Source: Clostridia bacterium (GTDB lineage: Bacteria > Bacillota > Clostridia > Lachnospirales > Cellulosilyticaceae). From it: a DNA stretch of 64,000 nucleotides. The notes beneath the pieces were generated by a model that was given only the letters and a program-made list of their open reading frames with translations, was not told the origin of the DNA and made no database searches. Position 1 is the stretch's first letter. Every line of letters begins with the position of its first letter. Shown piece by piece: positions 7,049 to 17,348 of the stretch. The translations under genes and the position numbers were made by a program. The stretch covers positions 1-64,000 of the forward strand of contig JARBUI010000015.1 in NCBI GenBank assembly GCA_029239755.1. The letters are read 5' to 3'.

Positions 7049-9055
7049 ATGAAAATAGGAATAGGTATTGATACGGGTGGTACCTACACAGATGCTGTTA
7101 TTTATAATTTTGAAAAGCAGTGCATTCTAGGAAGTGCTAAGGCGCTAACAACAAAAGATAATTTGTCTATAGGCATAGGGAATGCATTAGACAATTTACC
7201 AAAAGAGATGATCGGTAAAGCTGAGGTAGTTTCTCTTTCGACGACTTTAGCTACTAATGCCTGCGTAGAAAACAAAGGTGGACGTGCTAAACTGCTTTTT
7301 TTTGGAGCAGATAAAGAAGTGGTGGAAAAGGTAGGGGATAAGTATGGTCTGCCTCCTATCAGTGATATTTGTTTTGAAGATAGTGCTTCTTCATTTTCGG
7401 GGCAGATCATAAAAGAGCCTGACTGGGATGCATTTACTAATCATTTGGATGAACGGTTCAAAGGGTATGATGCTGTAGGTATTGTTGAAATGAATGCCTT
7501 TCATACAGGAGCAGGATTTGAGATAAAAGCAAAAGAGCTGCTAAGTAAAAATCTTGATATTCCAGCTGTCTGCGGGCATGAACTGTTTTCAGATTTGAAC
7601 GTTGTTCAAAGAGGTTCAAGCACACTCCTCAATGCCAGGCTTATTCCTATTATCAAAGCATTTCTAAGAGCAGTTAAAGAGGCACTTAGCTGCCGTGGTA
7701 TATCAGCGCCAATAGTTATTGTAAGAAGCGACGGCAGCCTTATGTCCGAACAGTTTGCCAGTGTAAGGCCAGTTGAGACACTTTTATGTGGGCCAGCGGC
7801 CAGTGTTATTGGGGCCATAGCCCTAACCAATGAAAATAACAGTATTATTGTGGATATGGGTGGAACAACTACAGATATTGCACTTGTTAAAGAAGGTATT
7901 CCTGTTAAAGTCAAAGAAGGGATTAATATAGGCAAGTGGAAAACCTTTGTTAAAGGCCTTTGCATAGATACCTTTGGTTTAGGCGGCGACAGTGCGGTGC
8001 GTTATAAAGGCGGAAGAATGTTCTTAGACACAAATCGTGTGGTCCCCCTTGCTATTATTGCAAGTGAGTATCCACAAGTTGTCATCAGACTTAAAGAGCT
8101 TATTGCAAGCAACCATACACATGATCACTACCTGCATGAATTCTTGGTACTTACAAAAGATATTTCTAGCTCTCCGTACTATACAGAAGATGAAAAAGTC
8201 TTGTGTGAGGCTCTTAAAGACGGGCCGCTTATTTATGCTGATGCAGCAGAAAAGTCAGGGCATTCCATCTATTCACTTAAAACAGCCAGGTTAGAAAAAG
8301 AAGGCATCATTATGCGGTGCGGACTTACACCTACAGATATTATGCATATTAGGGGTGACTTTACTGCTTATAATAGGGAAGCAACAGAACTTGGGGCTCT
8401 GTATGTTGCAAGATGCTTGGATATCACGCTAGAAGACTTATGTGAAAAAGTTTATCAAGAAGTAAAGCGCAAGTTGTATTTTAATATTGTCCGTATTTTA
8501 CTAGAAGACCGCAATCCTATGTACAAAACAGATGGGATAGGAGTTGGCTTAGAAGCTTTGATCTATGATACTTTTGAGCAGATAAATGCTAAAGAGGCTG
8601 ATCCTTTTATGAGTGCATTATTTCAAACATCAGGGACTCTTATTGGTGTTGGCGGACCTATACATATTTTCCTCTCGGATGTTGCAAAGATGTTGGGAAC
8701 GAAAGCTGTTATTCCAGAATACGCAGGAGTAGCTAATGCCCTAGGAGCCGTAACGAGCCATATTTCTGCCAGCTATACAATAGAAATAAGACCCAATTTA
8801 AATGGAGAAGAAGAACATGCTTATTTAGCTCTAGGCGGAAGAAGGATCATGCACTTTGCAGATTTAGATGCAGCGTTAATCTATGCCAAGGCTGAAGCAG
8901 AAGCTTGTGTCCGCGAAGAAGCTATCAAACGTGGGGCAGTAGGGGGTATTTCTATCTCGACTGAGATTATAGAACATACAGCACCTATTGCGTATGGTGA
9001 AGTTCATTTAAGTACCAAGGTTATTGCTGCTGCAACAGCTGAAATTAGTTTTTAG
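7049..9055 (+). CDS. Hydantoinase A/5-oxoprolinase-family protein
   Basis: A 668-residue protein with the N-terminal Hydant_A_N domain (ASKHA-type phosphate loop DTGGTYTDAV at residues 8-17) and the Hydantoinase_A domain with a second loop, VDMGGTTTDIALV, at about residue 268. Family members use ATP to open cyclic amides such as hydantoins and 5-oxoproline, or carboxylate ketones, normally with a HyuB or acetone-carboxylase partner subunit. No partner gene is adjacent, so the reaction is unknown; stand-alone Clostridial homologues are generally unassigned. The start is fixed by GAGGAGAG about 8 nt before the ATG. Confidence 0.8.
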   Translation: MKIGIGIDTGGTYTDAVIYNFEKQCILGSAKALTTKDNLSIGIGNALDNLPKEMIGKAEVVSLSTTLATNACVENKGGRAKLLFFGADKEVVEKVGDKYGLPPISDICFEDSASSFSGQIIKEPDWDAFTNHLDERFKGYDAVGIVEMNAFHTGAGFEIKAKELLSKNLDIPAVCGHELFSDLNVVQRGSSTLLNARLIPIIKAFLRAVKEALSCRGISAPIVIVRSDGSLMSEQFASVRPVETLLCGPAASVIGAIALTNENNSIIVDMGGTTTDIALVKEGIPVKVKEGINIGKWKTFVKGLCIDTFGLGGDSAVRYKGGRMFLDTNRVVPLAIIASEYPQVVIRLKELIASNHTHDHYLHEFLVLTKDISSSPYYTEDEKVLCEALKDGPLIYADAAEKSGHSIYSLKTARLEKEGIIMRCGLTPTDIMHIRGDFTAYNREATELGALYVARCLDITLEDLCEKVYQEVKRKLYFNIVRILLEDRNPMYKTDGIGVGLEALIYDTFEQINAKEADPFMSALFQTSGTLIGVGGPIHIFLSDVAKMLGTKAVIPEYAGVANALGAVTSHISASYTIEIRPNLNGEEEHAYLALGGRRIMHFADLDAALIYAKAEAEACVREEAIKRGAVGGISISTEIIEHTAPIAYGEVHLSTKVIAAATAEISF

Positions 9056-9156
9056 AGACCGGTTTGTATGGAATATGTCATACTATTGTCATATTTTATT
9101 TGCTATACTTTATATAACTAATGAAAAGAACAGTGATATAAGGGGAGGTAAATAGG

Positions 9157-9930
9157 GTGAAGATTATAACAGTGAATAGCAGTAATTTAGATAAGGAGCA
9201 CATATGCTGCTCATTATCTGATAAAAAAGGAGAAAATGGGGTAGCTTCCAAAAAGACTTGGCTTAAAGAGCGTTTTGAAGAGGGTCTGGTATTTAAGAAA
9301 GCTGATGTAAGAGGAAAAGTATTTATTGAATATATTCCTGCTGAAAAGGCATGGTGCCCTATTGATGCCGAGGGGTATTTGTTTATTAACTGTTTTTGGG
9401 TTTCAGGACAGTATAAAGGGCAAGGCATAGGGGGACAGTTGCTTGAAGAATGTATCAAAGATGGAAGAGAACAAAATAAAAAAGGGATTGCAGTTTTATC
9501 ATCCAAAAAGAAAATGCCATTCTTATCTGATCCTAAATTTTTAAAATATAAAGGCTTTGAAGTGTGCGACACAGCTAAACCTTATTATGAACTGCTGTGT
9601 TTGCGTTTTGATGAAACAGCGCCGCTGCCCAAATTTAAAGATTGTGCCAAGGAAGCTAAAACTGGTGATAATGAGGGGGTAGCTTTGTATTATTCCCATC
9701 AATGTCCATTCACGGAAAAGTATACTCATCTTTTAGAGCAAATAGCAAAAGACAGAGCAGTCCCATTCATTCTAAAAAGGTATACAACCGCAGAAGAAGC
9801 TCAAAAGGCTCCGGTCGCATCAACGACATACAGCCTTTTTGTTAATGGAGAATTTATGACTAATGAAATACTGACTGAGGATAAATTTATTAAATTACTG
9901 GATGAAAAATGTTTAATAAGAAAATATTGA
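9157..9930 (+). CDS. YoaP-like GNAT acetyltransferase
   Basis: A 257-residue protein with a GNAT N-acetyltransferase domain in the first half; the acetyl-CoA loop is seen as SGQYKGQGIGGQLLEECI near residue 87. A C-terminal YoaP-type, thioredoxin-like domain begins near residue 170 and contains YYSHQCPFTEKY and VNGEFMTNEILTEDKF. The combination is that of the uncharacterised Bacillus YoaP family. The start codon is GTG, with AGGGGAGG 8 nt upstream. It has its own terminator and no obvious link to the flanking sugar genes. The acceptor substrate is unknown. Confidence 0.8.
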   Translation: MKIITVNSSNLDKEHICCSLSDKKGENGVASKKTWLKERFEEGLVFKKADVRGKVFIEYIPAEKAWCPIDAEGYLFINCFWVSGQYKGQGIGGQLLEECIKDGREQNKKGIAVLSSKKKMPFLSDPKFLKYKGFEVCDTAKPYYELLCLRFDETAPLPKFKDCAKEAKTGDNEGVALYYSHQCPFTEKYTHLLEQIAKDRAVPFILKRYTTAEEAQKAPVASTTYSLFVNGEFMTNEILTEDKFIKLLDEKCLIRKY

Positions 9931-9942
9931 TTGTTATTTGTT

Positions 9943-9970
9943 GCGGGCATATGCCCGCTTTTGTTGTTTA
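9943..9970 (+). terminator. Rho-independent terminator
   Basis: A 16-nt perfect palindrome GCGGGCATATGCCCGC is followed by TTTTGTTGTTT, directly after the acetyltransferase gene. Confidence 0.85.
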
Positions 9971-10047
9971 AGCAGATTCTATGCAAAAGGTTTAAAAAGT
10001 AAGCCTAATAATTGAAAATACATGTGTAAAATAGATGTTTTAGGTGT

Positions 10048-10097
10048 ATAATGTAACAAAACAGTCTATGTAAACGTTTATATAAACGTTTACATAG
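10048..10097 (+). promoter_or_regulatory. Promoter-like -10 with 32-nt palindromic LacI-type double operator
   Basis: A perfect 32-nt palindrome (10066-10097) consists of two back-to-back copies of TAAACGTTTA, the CG-centred shape of LacI-family operators. TATAAT at 10048-10053 lies just upstream, without a good -35. The element sits in the 347-nt gap before the LacI gene at 10278, so autoregulation and control of the whole operon is the likely role. Each copy also resembles a CcpA cre site, so catabolite repression is an alternative. Confidence 0.7.
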
Positions 10098-10171
10098 AGT
10101 AAAACATACAAATTGCACAAAAAAACAAGCTTATAAACCGCAATCAAGGCATTTTATAGGCAAATTGCTTG

Positions 10172-10215
10172 GGTGTTTTATACAAACATTATCCGGAATA
10201 CTTTATATAAACACC
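10172..10215. repeat. Imperfect inverted repeat upstream of the LacI gene
   Basis: GGTGTTTTATACAAA (10172-10186) and TTTATATAAACACC (10202-10215) face each other. They resemble the outer parts of the double operator at 10066-10097 without its CG centre and may be auxiliary regulator sites. Confidence 0.4.
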
Positions 10216-10222
10216 AAAACAG

Positions 10223-10251
10223 TTGAACGTTTTATATAAAAAAGATAGAAT
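10223..10251 (+). promoter_or_regulatory. Promoter of the LacI-led sugar operon
   Basis: TTGAAC (10223-10228) and TAGAAT (10246-10251) are spaced by exactly 17 nt. The predicted transcript would start a few bases before the AAGGAGAT ribosome binding site of the gene at 10278, giving a very short leader. AACGTTTTATATAAA, an operator-like half, covers the -35 and spacer. Confidence 0.6.
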
Positions 10252-10277
10252 GATGACACAGAAGGAGATAGATAGCA

Positions 10278-11285
10278 TTGAAAACAAGTATAAGAGAAAT
10301 AAGTAAAATAACAGGCTTCTCCCCAGCAACCGTTTCTAACGCTCTTAGCGGTAAACGAGGAGTTAATAAAGAAACTGCTGAAAAAATTCTACAAGTAGCA
10401 AAAGATAGGGGGTATATCAACGAGACAAAAATTACGAATATAAAATTTGTAATTTACAAAAAATCTGGTGAAATTATCTCGGATACACCTTTCTTTTCTT
10501 CACTTATAGAAGGTGTTGAGATGGAAAGTCGTGCATCTGGTTATAAAACAATTATATGTAATCTCGACAGAAGCAGTGATGAGTTTGATCAGCTTTTAGA
10601 GCAAATTTTAAATGATTCTACTTCAGGTATATTACTGCTAGCGACAGAACTTAATGAAGAAGAAGTCAGAGTATTTGAAAAGGCATCTTCTCCAGTAGTC
10701 GTTGTTGATAGTTGGTATGGAAAGCTGAATTTTGATTCTGTACTTATTAATAGTACTGATTCAGTACATAATGCAGTGGAATATTTGATCTCAAAAGGTC
10801 ACCATGAGATTGGTTATTTGAGAGGAGAGTTCCGAATCAAGAATTTTAGCTATAGAGCGCAAGGCTATAAACGCGCACTTGTTCAAAAGAGGATTCCGAT
10901 TAATGAGGATTATCAAGTTACTTTAAGACCAACTATGGATGGGGCTTATAGAGATATGGATAAATACTTAAAGAAAAATCCCAAGCTTCCAAGTGCTTTT
11001 GTAGCAGATAACGATATTATTGCACTTGCAGCCATTAAAGCACTTAAACAACATGGCTATAGAATTCCACAAGATATCTCCATAATCGGATTCGATGACT
11101 TGCCTTTTTGCGGAATATCATCTCCTAGTCTTACCACTATTCGCGTGTTTAAGCAAGACATGGGGCGTATGGCGGTCAAGAGGCTTATTGACAAAATGCA
11201 AAATGGCAGCGCCATTCATACAAAAACAGAAATTTGTACTGAATTTATTCAAAGAGATAGTGTAAGAGATCTAAACGATGATTAA
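10278..11285 (+). CDS. LacI-family transcriptional regulator
   Basis: A 335-residue regulator with an N-terminal LacI helix-turn-helix (SIREISKITGFSPATVSNAL) and a C-terminal periplasmic-binding-type effector domain ending in the usual SIIGFDDLPF...SLTTIRV pattern. The start codon is TTG, 9 nt after AAGGAGAT; there is no alternative ATG before the helix-turn-helix. It is the first gene of the operon that runs to 21085 and is preceded by palindromic operators, so it very probably represses itself and the operon until the imported sugar or a derivative is present. Confidence 0.92.
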   Translation: MKTSIREISKITGFSPATVSNALSGKRGVNKETAEKILQVAKDRGYINETKITNIKFVIYKKSGEIISDTPFFSSLIEGVEMESRASGYKTIICNLDRSSDEFDQLLEQILNDSTSGILLLATELNEEEVRVFEKASSPVVVVDSWYGKLNFDSVLINSTDSVHNAVEYLISKGHHEIGYLRGEFRIKNFSYRAQGYKRALVQKRIPINEDYQVTLRPTMDGAYRDMDKYLKKNPKLPSAFVADNDIIALAAIKALKQHGYRIPQDISIIGFDDLPFCGISSPSLTTIRVFKQDMGRMAVKRLIDKMQNGSAIHTKTEICTEFIQRDSVRDLNDD

Positions 11286-11305
11286 AAATGAAAAGGAGAC
11301 GGCGT

Positions 11306-12733
11306 ATGAGTAAGTTAAAAATAGGTTTTGCACCTACAAGAAGGTTTGTATTTAGCAAAGAAGATGCACACAAATATAAAAATTTAATAAGAGACTTTAT
11401 GAATAACTATGATATCGAGATTGTTGATATTGAAGATATCAGTGAAGAAGGACTCTTATTTGATAATACTGCTATGGCTTATGAGATTGCAGACAAGTTT
11501 ATTAGAGAAAAAGTAGATGCGGTATTTGTTCCGCATTGTAACTTTGGTACTGAAGATACAGTAGCAAAGCTTTGCAGAGAAGTTGGCAAACCTGTACTTT
11601 TATGGGGGCCAAGGGATGAAGATCCTCTCGAAGATGGTTTCCGTCTTAGAGACAGCCAATGCGGACTTTTAGCTACAGGATCTGTACTTAGAAGATTTAA
11701 TGTACCTTTTACATATATACCTAATACAAGAATTGACGATCCAATCTTTGTTAGAGGATTTGAAAACTTTTTAAGAACTGCAAACATCGTAAAAGCATTT
11801 AATAATATCAGAGTGCTGCAGATTTCAACTAGACCAGCGGGCTTTTGGTCAGTTATCTGTAATGAAGGAGAACTTCTGGAAAGATTCAACATTCAGATCT
11901 TCCCAATCAGCTTAAAAGAAATTGAAATGAAGACATTGGAGATCGAAGCAGCTGGTGGATCAGAAGTAGCAGCTGAAGTTGAAAAGATTAAAAAAGTGGT
12001 AGACTGCAGCGGCGCCGCAGAAGAACAATTGAAACGAGTGGCTTCTTTAAAACTCGCAATGCGCTTTTTTGTGGACAAAGAACTTTGCAACTGCGCAGCA
12101 ATACAGTGTTGGTCTGCCCTACAGGATAGTCTTAAAATCATGCCATGTCTTGCAAATGCACTCTTAACAGATGAAGGCATCCCAGTTGCATGTGAAACAG
12201 ATATTCACGGAGCTATCTCTTCAGTAATGGCTTATGCAGCAACGATGAACACAAAAGCACCATTCTTTGCAGACATAACAGTAAGACACGCTACAAATGA
12301 TAATGGCGAGTTACTCTTCCATTGTGGAAACTTCCCTACCAGCCTTACCAAGTGTGACTGCAAGACAAAGTTCAATAAACATTTCTTATTTGATGGGCAT
12401 GAGCCAGGAACTCATGAGGGAGAAATCGAAGGCGGAGACATGACCATCGTTCGTTTCGATGGGGATCATGGAGATTACCAGCTTTTCTTAGGTAAAGCAA
12501 AAGGCATAGAAGGCAAGTTTACTCGTGGTACTTATGTATGGGTTGAAGTGAATGATTGGCTTGAATGGGAAGATAAATTAGTAACTGGCCCTTACATTCA
12601 CCATTGCAGCGGTGTTCATGCTGATGTTGTACCAGCCTTATATGAGGCATGCAAATATATACCAGGTTTAATGCCAGATCCAGTAGATCCAAAAGAACCA
12701 GAGATCAAAGCATGGTTAAGAGGAAGCATCTAA
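11306..12733 (+). CDS. L-fucose isomerase-like aldose-ketose isomerase
   Basis: A 475-residue cytoplasmic protein of the fucose/arabinose isomerase superfamily. The C-terminal domain shows the metal-ligand segments expected of FucI: CETDIHGA (E297) and FFADITVRHATND (D323), with a His-rich segment HHCSGVH near the C-terminus. It should interconvert an aldose and a ketose using Mn2+. It is shorter than FucI (about 590 residues), so L-fucose itself is unlikely. The kinase and transketolase downstream suggest the ketose is phosphorylated and then cleaved by two-carbon transfer, as in D-apiose catabolism. The ATG at 11306 is preceded by AAGGAGA; an in-frame ATG at 11288 has no such site. Confidence 0.8.
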   Translation: MSKLKIGFAPTRRFVFSKEDAHKYKNLIRDFMNNYDIEIVDIEDISEEGLLFDNTAMAYEIADKFIREKVDAVFVPHCNFGTEDTVAKLCREVGKPVLLWGPRDEDPLEDGFRLRDSQCGLLATGSVLRRFNVPFTYIPNTRIDDPIFVRGFENFLRTANIVKAFNNIRVLQISTRPAGFWSVICNEGELLERFNIQIFPISLKEIEMKTLEIEAAGGSEVAAEVEKIKKVVDCSGAAEEQLKRVASLKLAMRFFVDKELCNCAAIQCWSALQDSLKIMPCLANALLTDEGIPVACETDIHGAISSVMAYAATMNTKAPFFADITVRHATNDNGELLFHCGNFPTSLTKCDCKTKFNKHFLFDGHEPGTHEGEIEGGDMTIVRFDGDHGDYQLFLGKAKGIEGKFTRGTYVWVEVNDWLEWEDKLVTGPYIHHCSGVHADVVPALYEACKYIPGLMPDPVDPKEPEIKAWLRGSI

Positions 12734-12746
12734 CAGGGAGGTAAAC

Positions 12747-13571
12747 ATGGAAAACTTAAAGGCAAAAGCTTTTGAACTTAGAAAAGACATCTGGAAAATG
12801 ATTTATAGAGCAAAAACAGGCCATGTAGGCGGAGACTTTAGTGTATGTGACATTCTTATTAGTTTGTATTATAAACATATGAATGTTTCGCCAGATAAGA
12901 TGAATGATCCGAATCGAGATAGATTTATATTAAGTAAAGGACATTCTGTTGAAGCTTATTACAGTGTTTTAGCAGACAGAGGATTTTTTCCTAAAGAAGA
13001 CTTAGAAACTTTTTCTCAGTATAAGTCAAAATATATTGGTCACCCTAACAACAAAATTAATGGCATTGAAATGAATTCGGGGTCTCTTGGACATGGATTG
13101 GCTGTTGCTGTAGGAATGGCACTCGCGGGGAAAATGGATAAAGCCAATTACCGTGTCTATACTGTAATGGGTGACGGAGAACTTGCAGAAGGCTCAGTGT
13201 GGGAAGGGGCAATGGCAGCAGGGCACTATAAACTAGATAACTTAACAGCTGTTATTGACAGAAACAGACTTCAGATTTCTGGTTCTACCGAAGATGTTAT
13301 GTCGCAGGATAGTCAAGATGAAAGATGGAAGAGTTTTGGGTGGCATGTCATTCATGCAAACGGCAACGATCTAGACGAGCTTGACGCAGCCTTTACACTT
13401 GCTAAAAATACTAAAGGAAAACCAACCATGATTATAGCAGAGACTACTAAAGGATATGGTATTTCTTTTATAGAGAATAAAGCGGCATGGCACCATAAAG
13501 TAGCGACAGCAGAAGAGTTCGAAGCTGGGCTGTCTGAACTTGAAAGAAGGAGGCTTATGGCAAATGAATAA
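12747..13571 (+). CDS. Transketolase, N-terminal (thiamine diphosphate-binding) subunit
   Basis: A 274-residue protein equal to the first domain of transketolase. It has GHVGGDFS near residue 25, the SKGHSVEAYY segment, and the thiamine diphosphate/Mg2+ motif GDGELAEG...N near residue 142. It is one half of a split transketolase; the partner follows with an 8-base overlap. In this operon the substrate is probably a ketose phosphate made by the isomerase and kinase. The layout resembles the two-subunit apulose-4-phosphate transketolase (AptA/AptB) of D-apiose degradation, which yields dihydroxyacetone phosphate and xylulose 5-phosphate. A housekeeping split transketolase is the alternative. 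Confidence 0.9.
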   Translation: MENLKAKAFELRKDIWKMIYRAKTGHVGGDFSVCDILISLYYKHMNVSPDKMNDPNRDRFILSKGHSVEAYYSVLADRGFFPKEDLETFSQYKSKYIGHPNNKINGIEMNSGSLGHGLAVAVGMALAGKMDKANYRVYTVMGDGELAEGSVWEGAMAAGHYKLDNLTAVIDRNRLQISGSTEDVMSQDSQDERWKSFGWHVIHANGNDLDELDAAFTLAKNTKGKPTMIIAETTKGYGISFIENKAAWHHKVATAEEFEAGLSELERRRLMANE

Positions 13572-14505
13572 AATAGCAAATCGCCAAGTTATTTGCGATG
13601 TACTGATAGAGAAAGCAAAAGAAGACAAAGACATAGTTGTTCTTTGCAGTGATTCAAGAGGGTCGGCATCACTAGCTGAATTTGCAAGCACCTACCCAGA
13701 GCAATTTGTTGAGGTAGGGATAGCAGAACAAAACTTAGTTTCAATCAGTGCAGGACTTGCAAAATGTGGCAAAAAATCATTTGCAGCGTCTCCAGCATGT
13801 TTCCTCTCTACTAGAAGTATGGAGCAATGTAAGGTTGATGTAGCGTATTCTAATACCAATGTAAAACTAATAGGTATCAGCGGCGGGGTAAGCTATGGCG
13901 CACTGGGTATGACCCATCACTCAGCGCAGGATATCGCAGCACTTGCATCTATTCCTAATATGAGGGTCTATTTACCTAGTGACAGACTTCAGACAAGAGC
14001 ACTCATTGAAAACCTTTTAAAAGATGAAAAGCCAGCCTACATTAGAGTTGGGCGTAATCCGGTAGAAGATGTTTATGAAGAAGGCAACGTACCATTTAAA
14101 ATGGATGAAGCAACGGTTGTTTCAGAAGGGTCTGATGTTACGATTATAGCTTCCGGAGAAATGGTAAAGGCGGCAAAAGATGCAGCAGCAGAGCTGAAAG
14201 ACTCGGGGATCAGCGCAAGGGTGCTTGATATGTATTGTGTTAAACCTATCGATGAGGCAGCTGTTATTAAAGCAGCAAAAGAAACAAAGGCAATCATTAC
14301 AATTGAAGAACATTCGGGTATTGGCGGTATGGGTTCTATGGTCAGTCAGATTGTAGCAGCAAATGAGCCAAAGAAAGTTATTAATTTATCCCTTCCAGAT
14401 GAGCCTGTTATTACAGGGAAATCACAAGAAGTATTTGATTACTACGCATTAAATGCAGCTGGAATAGTAAAAACAGCTATGGAGTTGATAAAGAATGAAG
14501 AGTAA
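13564..14505 (+). CDS. Transketolase, C-terminal subunit
   Basis: A 313-residue protein with the pyrimidine-binding domain (residues 1-170) and the C-terminal transketolase domain. The catalytic Glu that activates thiamine is in VEVGIAEQN near residue 56. The open frame reaches further upstream, but the ATG at 13564 has AAGGAGG 10 nt before it and overlaps the preceding stop by 8 bases, indicating coupled translation of equal amounts of the two subunits. It completes the split transketolase and overlaps the kinase gene by 11 bases. Confidence 0.9.
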   Translation: MNKIANRQVICDVLIEKAKEDKDIVVLCSDSRGSASLAEFASTYPEQFVEVGIAEQNLVSISAGLAKCGKKSFAASPACFLSTRSMEQCKVDVAYSNTNVKLIGISGGVSYGALGMTHHSAQDIAALASIPNMRVYLPSDRLQTRALIENLLKDEKPAYIRVGRNPVEDVYEEGNVPFKMDEATVVSEGSDVTIIASGEMVKAAKDAAAELKDSGISARVLDMYCVKPIDEAAVIKAAKETKAIITIEEHSGIGGMGSMVSQIVAANEPKKVINLSLPDEPVITGKSQEVFDYYALNAAGIVKTAMELIKNEE

Positions 14506-15982
14506 ATACATATTAGCTATAGATCAAAGCACTTCAGGAACAAAGGCGCTGCTTTTTGATGATGCAGGCAGTATCATTGAAAGAAGCGACCTCACACATA
14601 GACAAATCATTAATGATAAGGGCTGGGTTGAGCATGACCCAAATGAGATTTATAAAAATACTCTTGGTGTTGTTAAGCTGGTAGTTGAAAAGTCAGGTAT
14701 CGATAAAGAAGATATTATTGGCGTTGGAATCAGCAATCAAAGAGAAACTGCAATGGTGTGGAATAAAGAAACAGGTGAGACTGAGTACAATGCAATCGTT
14801 TGGCAGTGTGCAAGAGGAGAAGCTATCTGCAATCAGATAGCAGATACAGGAAAAAGTGATGTAGTAAAAGGCCGCACTGGACTTCATCTTTCTCCTTATT
14901 TCTCAGCTGCAAAGATCAGCTGGATTTTGCAAAATGTAGAAGGCATAAAGCAAAAAGCAGAAGAAGGAAAGCTTTGTGCAGGAACTATGGATAGCTGGCT
15001 TGTTTACAAGCTGACAGAAGGCAAATCATTTAAGACGGATTATTCCAATGCTTCAAGAACTCAAATGTTTAACATTACAGATTTAAAGTGGGACTTAGAA
15101 GTATGTGAACTCTTTGGTATCCACCTTAATATGCTTGCTGAAGTTTGTGATTCTAATGCAAATTATGGTGAAACAAACCTTGGTGGTTATTTAGATAAGA
15201 AAATACCAATCCATGCAGTACTAGGTGATTCTCATGGGGCTTTGTTTGGTCAAGGATGCTTAAATACAGGCATGATTAAAGCAACCTATGGCACAGGATC
15301 TTCTATCATGATGAACATCGGAGATAAACCGGTATTTAGTAAAAGCGGGGTTGTTACCTCACTGGCATGGGGGATGAATGGTAAAGTAAGTTATGTTCTT
15401 GAAGGGAACATTAATTATACAGGAGCAGTTTTAAAATGGGTAGTTGACGATTTAAAACTTATTAGTTCGCCAGCAGAATCAGAGAAGTATGCCTTAGAAG
15501 CTAATCAGGAAGACAAAACTTATCTGGTTCCAGCCTTTACAGGACTAGGAGCACCTTATTGGGATAGTAAGGCAACTGCTCAAATAAGCGGTATTACAAG
15601 AACAACAGGTAGGGCGGAAATTGTAAAGGCGGCAGTAGAGTGCATTGCCTATCAAATTACAGATATTGTTAAGGCTATGAGTGAAGATTCAGGCATAGAG
15701 ATCAAAGAACTGCGAGTAGACGGTGGACCTACAAAGAATAAATACCTCATGCAGTTCCAAAGTGATATCTTAGGTATTTCAGTACAAGTGCCAAGCGTGG
15801 AAGAACTTTCAGGAGTTGGGGCAGCCTATGCAGCAGGCATAGCACTTGGATTTTATAATGAAGAACATATCTTTAGTCAAGTAAAAAGAACAAAGTTTTC
15901 AGCAGAGATGGATGCAGAGAAAAGAGATAAATGTTATAGCGGATGGAAAAATGCAGTTAGCCTTGTTTTGACTAAGAAATAA
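14495..15982 (+). CDS. FGGY-family carbohydrate kinase, glycerol-kinase-like
   Basis: A 495-residue cytoplasmic kinase with the two FGGY domains. Several segments are close to glycerol kinase: GWVEHDPNEIYKNTL, VGISNQRETAMVW, LSPYFSAAKISWIL and TYGTGSSIMMN. Position between a split transketolase and a sugar importer, however, argues for a ketose rather than glycerol as substrate. If the D-apiose reading is right this is the apulose kinase. It overlaps the preceding gene by 11 bases and has GGAG upstream. Confidence 0.88.
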   Translation: MKSKYILAIDQSTSGTKALLFDDAGSIIERSDLTHRQIINDKGWVEHDPNEIYKNTLGVVKLVVEKSGIDKEDIIGVGISNQRETAMVWNKETGETEYNAIVWQCARGEAICNQIADTGKSDVVKGRTGLHLSPYFSAAKISWILQNVEGIKQKAEEGKLCAGTMDSWLVYKLTEGKSFKTDYSNASRTQMFNITDLKWDLEVCELFGIHLNMLAEVCDSNANYGETNLGGYLDKKIPIHAVLGDSHGALFGQGCLNTGMIKATYGTGSSIMMNIGDKPVFSKSGVVTSLAWGMNGKVSYVLEGNINYTGAVLKWVVDDLKLISSPAESEKYALEANQEDKTYLVPAFTGLGAPYWDSKATAQISGITRTTGRAEIVKAAVECIAYQITDIVKAMSEDSGIEIKELRVDGGPTKNKYLMQFQSDILGISVQVPSVEELSGVGAAYAAGIALGFYNEEHIFSQVKRTKFSAEMDAEKRDKCYSGWKNAVSLVLTKK

Positions 15983-16053
15983 TGCTTTAGCGGTAATAAG
16001 GAGACTTGGGTTTCCTGATTATAAAAAATTATTTAACAAATCTGGGAGGATGA

Positions 16054-17118
<1,065 letters not shown>

Positions 17119-17160
17119 GCTTATCAAAGCGTTAAATACTTAATAACAACTAAAAACATT

Positions 17161-17192
17161 ATTAAGGTACGATGAAATATTCGTACCTTAAT
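17161..17192 (+). terminator. Intra-operon hairpin after the binding-protein gene
   Basis: ATTAAGGTACGA pairs perfectly with TCGTACCTTAAT over an 8-nt loop. No strong T-run follows, so it is more likely an RNA-stabilising or partial-termination hairpin than a full stop; the transporter genes continue downstream. Confidence 0.65.
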
Positions 17193-17348
17193 TGACGAAA
17201 TCTTTTAGAACGATACTCCACAGATTAACTAAAGGAAATTTTATTTTTATTTGAAATATAATCATAAGCTGTGCAATATAGTATTTTAATCATTGTAGAC
17301 GATAGGTTTTTATAAGTATATAAGACTTGTAGTGAAGAAAAGAGGGAA

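Noticed and set aside
7606..7965. Long antisense open frames inside real genes, for example within the hydantoinase gene, and at 2768-3022 and 37045-37479.
   Set aside because: They lie opposite strong coding regions, lack ribosome binding sites and encode no recognisable protein; they mirror the codon use of the true gene.
10066..10097. A plasmid or phage attachment site or origin suggested by the 32-nt palindrome.
   Set aside because: No integrase, replication or mobility gene is near, and the CG-centred repeat fits a LacI operator directly before a LacI gene.
11306..12733. Calling the isomerase L-fucose isomerase (fucI).
   Set aside because: It is about 115 residues shorter than FucI, and the operon has no fuculokinase/fuculose-phosphate aldolase pair; a split transketolase is there instead.
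14495..15982. Calling the kinase glycerol kinase (glpK).
   Set aside because: Several motifs are glycerol-kinase-like, but no glycerol genes are near and the gene overlaps a transketolase subunit inside a sugar-import operon.
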